Counted from the stretch's first letter, positions 8,080-15,226 are shown. The stretch: 52,834 nucleotides of DNA from Bryobacteraceae bacterium (GCA_025928545.1 JAICJH010000048.1:1-52834); one strand, 5' to 3'. The notes: generated from the sequence alone by a model not told the origin. Numbers and translations are program-made.

Positions 8080-8382
8080 TTAGAAGGGTAAAACCGGCCC
8101 CAATCCGCTTCCGAAGCCGGCCGCCGCCAATGCTTCGCACTGTTCTGTTCGCCACCGCTTATATTCGGCTAATTTGCCGTTGATCGCCTTAATCTGACCA
8201 GCGTTAATGTCGAATTCCCGGCTTTCAAGCTGGCTCATCGCGCGGTTTTCACTGAGTGCTTTATCTAAAAGGCTTTCGTTTGCATCGAAAAGAGCCGCCC
8301 GCGCGCCCAGCCAGTCATTAGGCCGAGACGACTCCATTAAGCGCGGAACATCTGATACGTCAGCCTCACCGTTACTCTTCAT
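8080..8382 (-). CDS. stand-alone delta-domain (scaffold-like) protein
   Basis: 100 aa, ATG 8382 with AGGAAG five bases upstream. Residues 38-71 align without gaps to residues 20-53 of the neighbouring capsid protein, with 16 of 34 positions identical; shared blocks include ESR-x-FD and AING-x-L. It therefore looks like the capsid's own N-terminal scaffold domain made as a separate protein, with an extra N-terminal leader and a Gly-rich tail. By analogy with phages that use separate scaffolds, it could guide shell assembly or alter capsid size; this is inference. The gene lies 217 bp before the capsid gene, and that gap holds no convincing coding sequence. Confidence 0.7.
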   Translation of the reverse strand: MKSNGEADVSDVPRLMESSRPNDWLGARAALFDANESLLDKALSENRAMSQLESREFDINAGQIKAINGKLAEYKRWRTEQCEALAAAGFGSGLGPVLPF

Positions 8383-8690
8383 ATAGACTTCCTTTCATAA
8401 CAAGGCCCCCGAGTAGGGAACTTGGAATCCCTGAACGCCGCCGCTATACGTCCGACGCGACAGGTTACAGGTTTGCTAACGATAGCCTGCGAGAGCGCTC
8501 TATTAGCGGCGTCCAGATAAGTACTACAAACAGACAGAAATACTCATGACACCTTAAAGTGGTGGCAGGTTCAGGCAAAAACCTGTAACGTGTCCAGAAA
8601 CCTGTTCTCACGCGCAAAGCACGGTGAGAACGGTCTAGGAAGGCAAGCCCTGGAGATTAGACCCGCCCCCACCCCGGTCCGTAGTGAATC
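8383..8690. other. 308-bp non-coding gap with inverted repeats
   Basis: No credible gene. It contains GTTACAGGTTT at 8464-8474 and its exact inverse AAACCTGTAAC at 8579-8589, another AAACCTGT at 8598-8605, and a strong hairpin at 8602-8633. The repeated ACAGGTTT half-sites look like protein binding sites or a long-range RNA stem. Confidence 0.45.
8602..8633 (-). terminator. hairpin after the prohead protease gene
   Basis: GTTCTCAC (8604-8611) pairs with GTGAGAAC (8624-8631), extended by two outer pairs and by an inner GC-AAA-GC. On the minus strand it follows the protease stop by 58 nt and is followed by TTTC, a weak U-tract. It may partly terminate transcription between the protease and the delta-domain/capsid genes. 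Confidence 0.4.
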
Positions 8691-9269
8691 CTATAGTCCG
8701 AGACTTGCGAGGTCGATACTCCGTTTAAGCACGCCAATGCCGTGATCGACTGAAGAACGCTCAGCAAGAATCTCCGCCGCCGTGCGCAGCTCACTTGAGG
8801 TCTGTGTATAAGCCGGTGATGTCACTACTGAAACGTCATACAACCGCGCAATCTTCTTTACCGTTCGCACGCTTATACCGGTAGCCTGATCTTGGCTCCA
8901 GTCAGCGCCACCCGGAGCCACGGCAAAACTAAAGCTGCACTTATCGATATCGCCGCGGTCCATACACGCCGCGAGGTCGCGCGCATAGCTGGTATCCGGA
9001 GGGTCACATTCGAAGTTCAGGCCGGCGTTGGTCCGGCTTAACGTTAGCGTTCGGCTGGTGGTCCTCCCAAGTACTATATTGTCGTCATGGTTGAACAGGC
9101 AGCACACATCCGTCATCTCGCAGTTATCAAATGCGGACGGATCGATCTGCTCAACGAACCCGCCCAAATTTTGGGAGCGCTGATTGAAGACAACCGCCGT
9201 TCCGTGGATCTTCCGGCCATCCGCGGACTTCCGAACCTCAACGGTAAATACCCGCCTTTCTTTCAGCAA
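8691..9269 (-). CDS. HK97-family prohead protease
   Basis: 192 aa. Serine protease that matures the capsid by removing the delta domain. The N-terminal IHGTAVVFNQRS, FVEQIDPSAF, then CLFNHD with the likely catalytic His 61, and DKCSFSF with the likely catalytic Ser 112, match the family in order and spacing; LYDVSVVTSPAY is the usual conserved end. TTG 9269 is the only start that keeps the whole domain, and TTGCTGA overlaps the stop of the preceding HTH gene, which suggests translational coupling. In complete prophages the portal gene usually lies next to it; here an HTH gene does. Confidence 0.88.
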   Translation of the reverse strand: MLKERRVFTVEVRKSADGRKIHGTAVVFNQRSQNLGGFVEQIDPSAFDNCEMTDVCCLFNHDDNIVLGRTTSRTLTLSRTNAGLNFECDPPDTSYARDLAACMDRGDIDKCSFSFAVAPGGADWSQDQATGISVRTVKKIARLYDVSVVTSPAYTQTSSELRTAAEILAERSSVDHGIGVLKRSIDLASLGL

Positions 9270-9499
9270 GAACCCACCATTCGATCAATAGCGGCGCGAC
9301 CAGCCTGCACGCGTTGATTCCGGCCGAGCGCTATCATACGGTTCTGAGGGCGTCCGGCCTCAAGAATTTCTTCGACAACTTCAGACAGGTAGCATTTTCT
9401 TTTACCGGCCATGACGAAAGGAAACGAAGCCACCATTTTCCGTGCGGTGGATTCGCACACGCCAAGGCGGCGCGCAACTTGCGCTAGATTCATAAGCAT
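9263..9499 (-). CDS. helix-turn-helix protein, AlpA/excisionase-like regulator
   Basis: 78 aa from ATG 9499, with GGAG eleven bases upstream (a longer frame reaches 9598 but lacks a better site). MNLAQVARRLGVCESTARKM is a MerR/AlpA-type helix-turn-helix with a wing-like GKRKCYLSEV. Small regulators of this kind often control excision or late genes of satellites and prophages. It is the first gene of the structural block and its stop overlaps the protease start. It could switch on the capsid genes or act as an excisionase; the sequence does not distinguish these. Confidence 0.65.
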   Translation of the reverse strand: MLMNLAQVARRLGVCESTARKMVASFPFVMAGKRKCYLSEVVEEILEAGRPQNRMIALGRNQRVQAGRAAIDRMVGSC

Positions 9500-9599
9500 G
9501 TTTTTTGTAGCTCCAGATTGATCGGCGTGTATGCGGGGCCGTGAGTGCCCGAAATCAGGCCGCAGTTTGAAAGTGAAACGATTCGCGAAGCCCTTCAAT

Positions 9600-9728
9600 T
9601 AGTAAAGGCGATTTTTCGGCCCCGAATTATTGGGTAGGGCAGAAATATATTTTGTCCCTCACTAGTAAAGGCGATTTTTGGGGTCCAAATGACAACCTAG
9701 CCTAAAAATATATTTTTATCTCCCTTCT
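9600..9728. repeat. two imperfect direct repeats, 63-bp spacing
   Basis: TAGTAAAGGCGATTTTT occurs at 9600-9616 and 9663-9679. Each copy is followed some 40 bp later by an AAATATATTTT-type AT-rich box and then a C/T-rich stretch, so the whole unit of about 63 bp is duplicated with divergence. Confidence 0.65.
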
Positions 9729-10036
9729 CGTGTGTATATGTCCCTGACAATCTGCGTTTATGCAATCTCCGATAGAATTCTTTGCAGATTCGCCAGTTAC
9801 CCCTAGGCCCCTTCACAAGCCTCGGGAGTCGTGTCCCGGCATGGTGTGCATACCGCAATCCCTTCCGGCGCTTCCTATGGCCGTTAGCGCCTCAATGAAT
9901 GGCACTGTGGCGGCGAGTTAATTGATCGCATAGTCCGCTCTCTGAACTGAGCGCGCCTTATGGGTTCTAAGCTACTACATTCGTATAAGAAAAACTCAAA
10001 TACTATATATCTTCTCTTCAGTCCCGGTTAGGTTTT

Positions 10037-10116
10037 CGGTTTCGCATTTTCAAAACCACCCGGTTTCGCATTTTCAAAACCACCCGGTTTCGCATTTTCA
10101 AAACCACCCGGTTTCG
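10037..10116. repeat. 24-bp tandem repeat, three copies plus a partial
   Basis: Three identical 24-bp units at 10037-10060, 10061-10084 and 10085-10108, then eight bases of a fourth. Each contains GGTTTCGCATTTTCAAAACC, whose ends form an imperfect palindrome. Identical head-to-tail units with a period near two helical turns resemble iterons bound by an initiator or regulator. Confidence 0.85.
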
Positions 10117-10128
10117 GCCCTCCACCAG

Positions 10129-10392
10129 TTAACGGGGCTCTAGCAGTATTGAACGCTTCATGGCTGTGTTAAGAACTTGGCTTTCTTCGTCTCCAGAGAT
10201 ACGGCCGCGGCGCCACATCCTAAGCAACCCGACCATCATGTCAATCTCAACGTCGCCAGCCTCACGCGCGAATTCAATACAAAGGTCCGCCAGTTCCAAG
10301 CGTGTTTCCAAACCTCTAGCGCGTTCTTTGGATATCTCAATCACAGATAGCCTTCGTTCGCCTGATCGGTCAGCAGTTTTTCTGTTTCGCAT
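10129..10392 (-). CDS. hypothetical element protein
   Basis: 87 aa from ATG 10392, which has AGGAGC four bases upstream. Mostly helical and charged (SVIEISKERARGLETRLELA, then MMVGLLRMWRRGRISGDEE). No family recognised. It is 115 bp downstream of another small gene and ends just before the 24-bp repeats, so it may act on them, but that is a guess. Confidence 0.55.
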   Translation of the reverse strand: MRNRKTADRSGERRLSVIEISKERARGLETRLELADLCIEFAREAGDVEIDMMVGLLRMWRRGRISGDEESQVLNTAMKRSILLEPR

Positions 10393-10507
10393 ATAAGCTC
10401 CTGATATTCGCTTGGGGCTTTGGGGTGGGTGCAACCGCCACAAAGCCCCAAGTGCGTGGGAACCCCACCTCACTGTGTAGCTCCGAAACCCGCTGGTTTA
10501 CAGATTC

Positions 10508-10816
10508 TCAATCCTTCCCTGTAATCCTGCGCATCTCCCTAGAGCGCGGTGGGATGGATTCTATAGCGGCGATACTATCGGCGAGTGCCAATACCACCTG
10601 CTGAGGGGTTACGCGCTCGCCGCCGACGAACCCGCTGAGAAGGTTTCCTATGAAGCTATTGAGCCAAAACCCAGTTCCCTGGAGTTCTATCAGACCTTCC
10701 AACTCCAGCCGATCCAATTCGGAACCTCTAACCAGTTCCGCCCGCGCATTTCCCCGGCGCCGATGTCCGTGTTTCTTGTTTTTGGTGGACTCAAGCCCTC
10801 TTTCTGTACTTGCCAT
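10508..10816 (-). CDS. hypothetical element protein
   Basis: 102 aa. Basic N-terminal half (KNKKHGHRRRGNARAE), then a leucine-rich helical region. First leftward gene after the operator cluster at 10842-10918, so it is a candidate early gene or regulator. No family recognised. Confidence 0.55.
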   Translation of the reverse strand: MASTERGLESTKNKKHGHRRRGNARAELVRGSELDRLELEGLIELQGTGFWLNSFIGNLLSGFVGGERVTPQQVVLALADSIAAIESIPPRSREMRRITGKD

Positions 10817-10841
10817 TTTCGGTGACTTCCCGCCTTTCCAA

Positions 10842-10918
10842 TGCTCAGCGGTCAGTATATATGCCGAGCGCTGAGCACTTCAAGGGGAGATTGCATAATT
10901 TCTGCCGAACGCTTAGCA
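10842..10918. promoter_or_regulatory. operator cluster between divergent genes
   Basis: TGCTCAGCG (10842-10850) is the exact inverse of CGCTGAGCA (10869-10877). GCCGAGCGCTGAGCA (10863-10877) recurs as GCCGAACGCTTAGCA at 10904-10918 with two mismatches. Three sites in 77 bp between a leftward and a rightward gene is the layout of a phage-type repressor region. The -10-like TATATA near 10857 and CATAAT near 10896 lie between the sites. Confidence 0.65.
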
Positions 10919-10926
10919 TGTCATAG

Positions 10927-11073
10927 ATGGCAAAGAGAAAAAACTCAGCAGCGGTGGCACTCGGGAAACTCGGCGCAAAGGCGCGTCTGAAGAAAATGAC
11001 GCCAGAGCAGCGGAAGACGGTGGCCAGGAAAGCCGCTATTGCCCGATGGGACAAGGAAAAGAAATCCATGTGA
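10927..11073 (+). CDS. small conserved basic protein of phage type
   Basis: 48 aa. MAKRKNSAAVALGKLGAKAR, then LKKMTPEQRKTVARKAAIAR ending in a WDKEKK-type tail. This Lys/Arg/Ala-rich pattern is common in small proteins of phages and plasmids; I know no proven function. It begins eight bases after the last operator repeat, so it is probably repressed when the element is quiet. The rightward position opposite a leftward gene suggests a lysis-lysogeny type switch, by inference. Confidence 0.6.
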   Translation: MAKRKNSAAVALGKLGAKARLKKMTPEQRKTVARKAAIARWDKEKKSM

Positions 11074-11139
11074 AGGCAGTTCCTCCTGAACCACCCTCCG
11101 ATACAACATATCGCGATGCGGTGTTATCATCGTGCGTAA

Positions 11140-11544
11140 ATGTCATCCGCGTATGAATTCGCCCGAGGCGAGATTAATCCAGCATCCGATTCTGATCAGT
11201 TTTGGCCCGAAGGAGCGCCGGATTTAAAGACTGCCCTTGAACATCATGGCTATACTCCATTTCCGGATGTGGAGCTTGGTACAGACGGTCTCCAGGTCGA
11301 AGTCTATGCGGTCGATTCAGCCAAGACGATTTTTGCTAGGAAATATCGGTATGTTGCGAACCTGTCGTTCGGTTTTTCCGTCGAGCTTGTCTTTATTCCA
11401 CTACTTGGAGACTTGACTGCGTTTTTAAGAGACACCGCCCCCCTGTGTATGGCCCAGTTGCAGCAAGTAGCCTTCGACCGAGCGGAAGGCAAAGAGCGAG
11501 ATCAAGAGCGGCGCAAGAAAGTCATAGCCTCACTTGGCATGTAG
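11140..11544 (+). CDS. hypothetical element protein
   Basis: 134 aa, acidic in the middle with a charged C-terminal helix (RAEGKERDQERRKKVIASLG). No family recognised. It is the last gene before the right attachment end, a common place for accessory cargo such as host-benefit or anti-phage genes; nothing in it shows such a role. A TATCAT box lies so close to ATG 11140 that the transcript could be leaderless. Confidence 0.6.
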   Translation: MSSAYEFARGEINPASDSDQFWPEGAPDLKTALEHHGYTPFPDVELGTDGLQVEVYAVDSAKTIFARKYRYVANLSFGFSVELVFIPLLGDLTAFLRDTAPLCMAQLQQVAFDRAEGKERDQERRKKVIASLGM

Positions 11545-11571
11545 AACCACCCGCGGTACGGCTTTACAGTG

Positions 11572-11593
11572 CAAAGTGAATTATACGTGAATT
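11572..11593. promoter_or_regulatory. right arm-type integrase binding site (putative)
   Basis: 22 bp matching 2245-2266 at 21 positions, with two GTGAATT heptamers. It lies 83 bp inside the right core repeat. Confidence 0.6.
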
Positions 11594-11676
11594 GAGGTAG
11601 CGTATACAGCGTACATGGCGTTGTATGCGTCACCCATAATCAGTAACTTACCTATTTTCAATAGCCTACCGCAGCC

Positions 11677-11697
11677 CAACTCCCCCCGCCTCCACCA
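11677..11697. repeat. attR core
   Basis: Perfect copy of the last 21 nt of ssrA. The host sequence that originally followed ssrA resumes after it, with a short GTCCG-ACC-CGGAC hairpin at 11709-11721. Confidence 0.9.
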
Positions 11698-11863
11698 TTT
11701 TCTTCCCTGTCCGACCCGGACGGTCATTAGAGATCTGTCGACCGGCACGTAACGGAGCGACCGACTAGACTCTTACTCAAAAACAGTTCGACGATATCAC
11801 CTGAGCGCTGCGTGCCGCTGCCCAGTTCCGGCAAGCGCTTTAAAGTAATATACTGACTTTCCC

Positions 11864-11968
11864 CTATGGGTCAATAACCTTTATATACATGCCGAGCGTG
11901 AAATCCTCGATCCTCCGCGCGCGGTCGACAATGTCGCGGAGAGCTTGCGTAGGATCTTTAAAAGACAA
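11864..11968 (-). pseudogene. truncated HepT (HEPN/DUF86) toxin
   Basis: 34 codons from TTG 11968 to TAG. SFKDPTQALRDIVDRARRIE then DFTLGM is the N-terminal start of DUF86/HepT RNases. A normal HepT continues for about 80 more residues with the Arg-x4-6-His active site; here the frame diverges after the first helix and stops. It overlaps the end of the MNT antitoxin by 11 bp, as in intact hepT-mntA pairs. The toxin active site is lost. The break is about 170 bp from attR, but I see no direct evidence that the element caused it. Confidence 0.6.
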
Positions 11969-12257
11969 GCACAGCTTCCCGCTCGACGCGCGCCTTCACG
12001 TGATCCTTCAACATTTGGCGATCAGCCAAATCGACTGGCATCTCCAGAATGTCCACAATGCGCAATCGAAGGTCTGCCAACGAGAACAGAGTCAGGCGTC
12101 TGGAACGGTCGAAATCAGCGAGAACGTCTACGTCTGATTCAGCCCGAACAGCCGTTCCCCGCGCATACGAACCAAACAGAGACAGGTGCTGGAGTCCCGC
12201 ATTTTTCAGCTCCGCTTCGTGCTCGCGAAGCTTGGCGATAATGTGTTCCCTGTCCAT
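11958..12257 (-). CDS. mntA: MNT-domain nucleotidyltransferase antitoxin
   Basis: 99 aa. Minimal nucleotidyltransferase that AMPylates the HepT toxin in intact pairs. LFGSYARGTA carries the Gly-Ser motif, and ESDVDVLADF supplies metal-binding Asp 42 and Asp 44. Full length for this family. Its partner directly downstream is truncated, so this is an orphan antitoxin or one that acts on other HEPN proteins. Confidence 0.85.
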   Translation of the reverse strand: MDREHIIAKLREHEAELKNAGLQHLSLFGSYARGTAVRAESDVDVLADFDRSRRLTLFSLADLRLRIVDILEMPVDLADRQMLKDHVKARVEREAVLVF

Positions 12258-12362
12258 ACCTTCTATTTTGCCATTGAAAAGGCTGCGAAACTGAGGTCTC
12301 CCGCGATTTTATCGCGCGGAAACCAGGGCGTTATGGCCATCGTGAATGATACCTGGCCCCGC

Positions 12363-13175
12363 CTAATTCCCCGAAGGCCTGTGCGCACTATCCACCACAA
12401 CCACCTCAACCGGCGCTTTAGCCGACTCCAGCTTCATCCCAACATCCTGAATCGCCGTAAACAGCGATGGAAAACTGGATTCCCCCGCCTGCGAATTGAC
12501 GGCCGGCTCGCTGAATTCAAGATGAACGTCGAACAATCCCGTGAACTCGGTCTTATCCAGAATGATGCGATCGGATCTCCCCTGCAAAAGCGTCAAAAGC
12601 CCTGACACAGATATCGCATTCCCCGACAGAGTGCTGCCCGATGCACCGGTAACAATCCGCATCGCGCCCCGGGGAAGCGGCGCCAGTTGTTGTCCCGACG
12701 AAGAGAATTGAATGAATGACGGCCCGGGCGGGCTCTGATCAGCCGACAATTTCGGGCCCCGATTGCTCAGGACCAGATCATAAACGGGCAAAACCCGGCT
12801 TTCACGATGCGTCTTCAACTGAAAGCGGTCTTCCAGCAGACCCTGAACCATCAGTCTCATCTGCTGAACAGGAACGGCCGGCGCATCGCCCTCCACCTTT
12901 GCCTGAATGTCAAAACGGTCCGTGGATGCCCAGTCCGGCGCGCCAATAATCTGCGCGTCGAGCAGCGCTCTGCCGGGGGAAGCAAAGGCAAAATGGATTA
13001 AGGTTTTGAGCGGAACATTCGTGCCCACGAACCGGTTCCCCTGCGGACCAACCGACCCGCCATCCTGACCCGACATGTTCGGCTTAATGGAAGCCGCTTC
13101 AAAACCAGGTTTCTGGGCCTCCACCATGCCCACGAATAAAAACAATGCCATCGCCAAAGTGCTGATCCGAATCAT
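12363..13175 (-). CDS. TIGR03435-family exported protein
   Basis: 270 aa from ATG 13175; a TTG at 13214 would add 13 residues but would bury the signal peptide MIRISTLAMALFLFVGMVEA. Then FEAASIKPN, TNVPLKTLIHFAF, IIGAPDWASTDRFDI, LLEDRFQLKTHRESR, PVYDLVLSNRGPKL and the C-terminal VVVDSAHRPSGN are the usual blocks, in the usual order, of TIGR03435 (DUF3738), a family expanded in Solibacter. Secreted; function unknown. Single-gene unit with no obvious partner. Confidence 0.9.
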   Translation of the reverse strand: MIRISTLAMALFLFVGMVEAQKPGFEAASIKPNMSGQDGGSVGPQGNRFVGTNVPLKTLIHFAFASPGRALLDAQIIGAPDWASTDRFDIQAKVEGDAPAVPVQQMRLMVQGLLEDRFQLKTHRESRVLPVYDLVLSNRGPKLSADQSPPGPSFIQFSSSGQQLAPLPRGAMRIVTGASGSTLSGNAISVSGLLTLLQGRSDRIILDKTEFTGLFDVHLEFSEPAVNSQAGESSFPSLFTAIQDVGMKLESAKAPVEVVVVDSAHRPSGN

Positions 13176-13288
13176 TCGGCTATAAGACGAGCGGATACCG
13201 ATTTTCGTTGGCAAACCATGGAGAATCGCCTAAAAACCAGCCTTATCGGCGTGCATCAGCGTGAATCGGCGGCCATTCGTCCCCGCCC

Positions 13289-14098
13289 CTACTTACCCAT
13301 CAACCGAGCCCGAACCGCCTCAAACTCACTGGTATTAAGAACGTACCCATCGCTCTCCCCCTTGAGCTTCCGGATCGCCGCCTGCGTCTTCGCAATGCGA
13401 TCCCGCGTCGGTGGATGCGACAAAAACAACTTCGACACCATCCCCGGTGTCGCCCGCTGCGTCGACGCAATTCGCTCGAACATATCGATACTCGCGTTGG
13501 GATCGTATCCCGCTTCCGCCAGATACTCCACTCCCAGCGAATCGGCCTCCGTCTCAAACGCCCGCGAAAAGCTATTCGACACAATCGGCCCGGCCAGCCC
13601 GGCGCCCTGACGCGCCGCGACCCCGCCCCAACCCGGCAGCAGCACACTCAGCGGCATTGCCGCAATTCTTCCCAGCTTGCCGCGCGTGGCCTGCCGCGTG
13701 GCGTGCCGCGCAGCCGCATGGCCAACTTCATGAGCAATGACCGACGCCAGTTCCGCCTCGTTATCCGCCATCTTCATCATGGCCGAATTGACGTAAACAA
13801 AACCGCCGGGCAGCGTGAACGCGTTCACCTCGTCGGATTCGATCATCTTCACCGTCACCGGAAACTCAGCCTTCGCCTGGCTCGCAATATTCTGCCCCAG
13901 CCGGTTGATATACTCCGCGATGATCGGATCTTCCACCAGGCGCGCCTGCTTCTCCACTTCAGCCGACATCTGCCGTCCCAGCGCCACTTCCTGCGCAACA
14001 CTGTAGAGATTGATCCCCTTGTGCTGGTCCGCGGCAAATGCCGGGCAGCACATCGCAACCACCAGCGGGATGACCAGTCGAATACGCACCATTTTCAT
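13289..14098 (-). CDS. M48-family zinc metalloprotease
   Basis: 269 aa. Periplasmic peptidase related to BepA/LoiP. Signal peptide in MVRIRLVIPLVVAMCCPAFA, VALGRQMSAEVEKQ, AFTLPGGFVYVNSA, then the zinc motif HEVGH (SVIAHEVGHAAARHA) and the third ligand in ETEADSLG. SHPPTRDRIA near the end is also typical. Likely role: outer-membrane protein quality control. ATG 14098 gives the complete signal peptide; ATG 14092 is also possible. Divergent from the glycosyltransferase gene with 24 bp between the starts. Confidence 0.9.
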   Translation of the reverse strand: MKMVRIRLVIPLVVAMCCPAFAADQHKGINLYSVAQEVALGRQMSAEVEKQARLVEDPIIAEYINRLGQNIASQAKAEFPVTVKMIESDEVNAFTLPGGFVYVNSAMMKMADNEAELASVIAHEVGHAAARHATRQATRGKLGRIAAMPLSVLLPGWGGVAARQGAGLAGPIVSNSFSRAFETEADSLGVEYLAEAGYDPNASIDMFERIASTQRATPGMVSKLFLSHPPTRDRIAKTQAAIRKLKGESDGYVLNTSEFEAVRARLMGK

Positions 14099-14122
14099 GA
14101 TAACCGTTTCTTCTCCGGTAAA

Positions 14123-15226
14123 ATGAGCAACAGGCTTCCGATGCACGCCCTTTCAGATCATCCGCGACTCTCCGGGTCCGCCGCCATCGCGGCCGTCTCC
14201 GTCGCCATTCTGATCCCTGCCTACCGCCCGGCCGCCGTATTGATTGAGATCGCCACATCACTAATGGACGCGGGCTTCACGTCCATCTTAGTGATTGACG
14301 ACGGCAGCGGTCCGGAATACCGCTGGATTTTCGACCAGCTTGCCGCCCTCAAAAACCTGAAAGTGCTCCGCCACGCGGTGAACCTGGGAAAAGGCGCGGC
14401 ACTCAAAACCGGCATGAACCACGCCCTGGTGGATTCCCCCGGTCTGGCCGGCATTGTGACCGTTGACGCCGATGGTCAGCATGACCCCGCCGATGTGATC
14501 CGCCTCGCAAGCCGTTTTACCGAAAGCCCCGAGGCTCTGATTCTCGGCACACGGGCCTTCGCCGGCCATGTTCCTCTGCGCAGCCGGCTCGGCAACTCCA
14601 TCACCCAGGCAGTGATGCGAGTGGTTGCCGGACAGCGCCTCTCCGATACCCAAACGGGACTCCGCGCCATCCCCCGCGGACTGGTCGAGAGAATGTTGAC
14701 GGTCTCCGCTTCCGGTTACGAATTCGAACTGGAAATGCTGATCGCCGCCAAACACCTCGGCTATCGCATTCTCGAACAACCCATCCGGACCATCTATGAG
14801 GCAGGCAACCCCACCTCGCACTTTGAGCCGCTGCGCGACTCGATGCGAATCTATTTCGTGCTGCTTCGCTTCACTCTGATTTCCATGCTGACGGCCGTGC
14901 TCGACAACCTGCTCTTCTACGGCTTCTTCCATGCCTCCGGAAGTATTGCGGCCGCCATGTTCGCGGCCCGCCTGATCGCGCTGGGCTTCAATTACGCGGC
15001 GGTCCGCAAAGCGGTTTTCCTCTCGCGCGAGCAACACAAAATCGTGTTGCCTCGTTACCTCATGCTGGCCGCGGCGAACGTTTGCCTTTCGTATTCGCTG
15101 ATTTCATTCCTCTCGGGAACCCTGGGAGTGGAAGTGATCGCAGCCAAGATTTCGGTCGAAAGCATTCTCTTCATCGCCAACTTCGCGATCCAGCGCGATT
15201 TCGTCTTCGCCCGTCCCCGGCGCTGA
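14123..15226 (+). CDS. glycosyltransferase family 2 fused to a GtrA-like membrane domain
   Basis: 367 aa from ATG 14123. Residues 20-245 are a GT-A type GT2 transferase: AILIPAYRPAAVLIEIA, VIDDGSG, NLGKGAALKTGMNHA and the DADGQHD metal motif, as in dolichol-phosphate or polyprenyl-phosphate sugar transferases. The last 120 residues (VLLRFTLISMLTAVLDNLLF onward) have four hydrophobic segments of the GtrA family, which flips lipid-linked sugars. A fused enzyme could charge and flip a polyprenyl-phosphate sugar for surface glycan modification. The long frame continues upstream but has no coding character there. Confidence 0.88.
   Translation: MSNRLPMHALSDHPRLSGSAAIAAVSVAILIPAYRPAAVLIEIATSLMDAGFTSILVIDDGSGPEYRWIFDQLAALKNLKVLRHAVNLGKGAALKTGMNHALVDSPGLAGIVTVDADGQHDPADVIRLASRFTESPEALILGTRAFAGHVPLRSRLGNSITQAVMRVVAGQRLSDTQTGLRAIPRGLVERMLTVSASGYEFELEMLIAAKHLGYRILEQPIRTIYEAGNPTSHFEPLRDSMRIYFVLLRFTLISMLTAVLDNLLFYGFFHASGSIAAAMFAARLIALGFNYAAVRKAVFLSREQHKIVLPRYLMLAAANVCLSYSLISFLSGTLGVEVIAAKISVESILFIANFAIQRDFVFARPRR

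Larger units (their letters stand above)
9600..10128. other. non-coding, repeat-rich tract (possible origin or control region)
   Basis: 529 bp without a credible gene and clearly richer in A and T than its surroundings. It holds two copies of a 63-bp unit at the left and three 24-bp tandem repeats at the right. This arrangement beside an HTH regulator suggests a replication origin, a packaging site or the promoter region of the structural operon. Nothing in the sequence decides between them. Confidence 0.45.
2181..11697. mobile_element. ssrA-integrated phage-like element (capsid-encoding satellite or reduced prophage), about 9.5 kb
   Basis: Bounded by perfect 21-bp direct repeats at 2181-2201 (inside ssrA) and 11677-11697. 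Next to the left repeat is an integrase gene; just inside both ends are near-identical 22-bp arm-type sites. The cargo is almost all on the minus strand. In order of transcription: two unknown small genes, a repeat-rich non-coding tract, an HTH protein, prohead protease, a stand-alone delta-domain protein, major capsid protein, a 47-aa membrane protein, a tape measure, a 65-aa basic protein and a second HTH protein. Two rightward genes lie beyond an operator cluster. No portal, large terminase, tail tube, lysis gene or replication protein is recognisable. It could be a satellite that borrows packaging and tail parts, or a prophage that lost genes. Confidence 0.88.

Noticed and set aside
10037..10116. 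CRISPR array
   Set aside because: The 24-bp units are directly adjacent, with no spacers between them.
13415..14122. Long upstream extension of the glycosyltransferase frame
   Set aside because: It runs antisense through the M48 protease gene and has no coding character; ATG 14123 starts the real domain.
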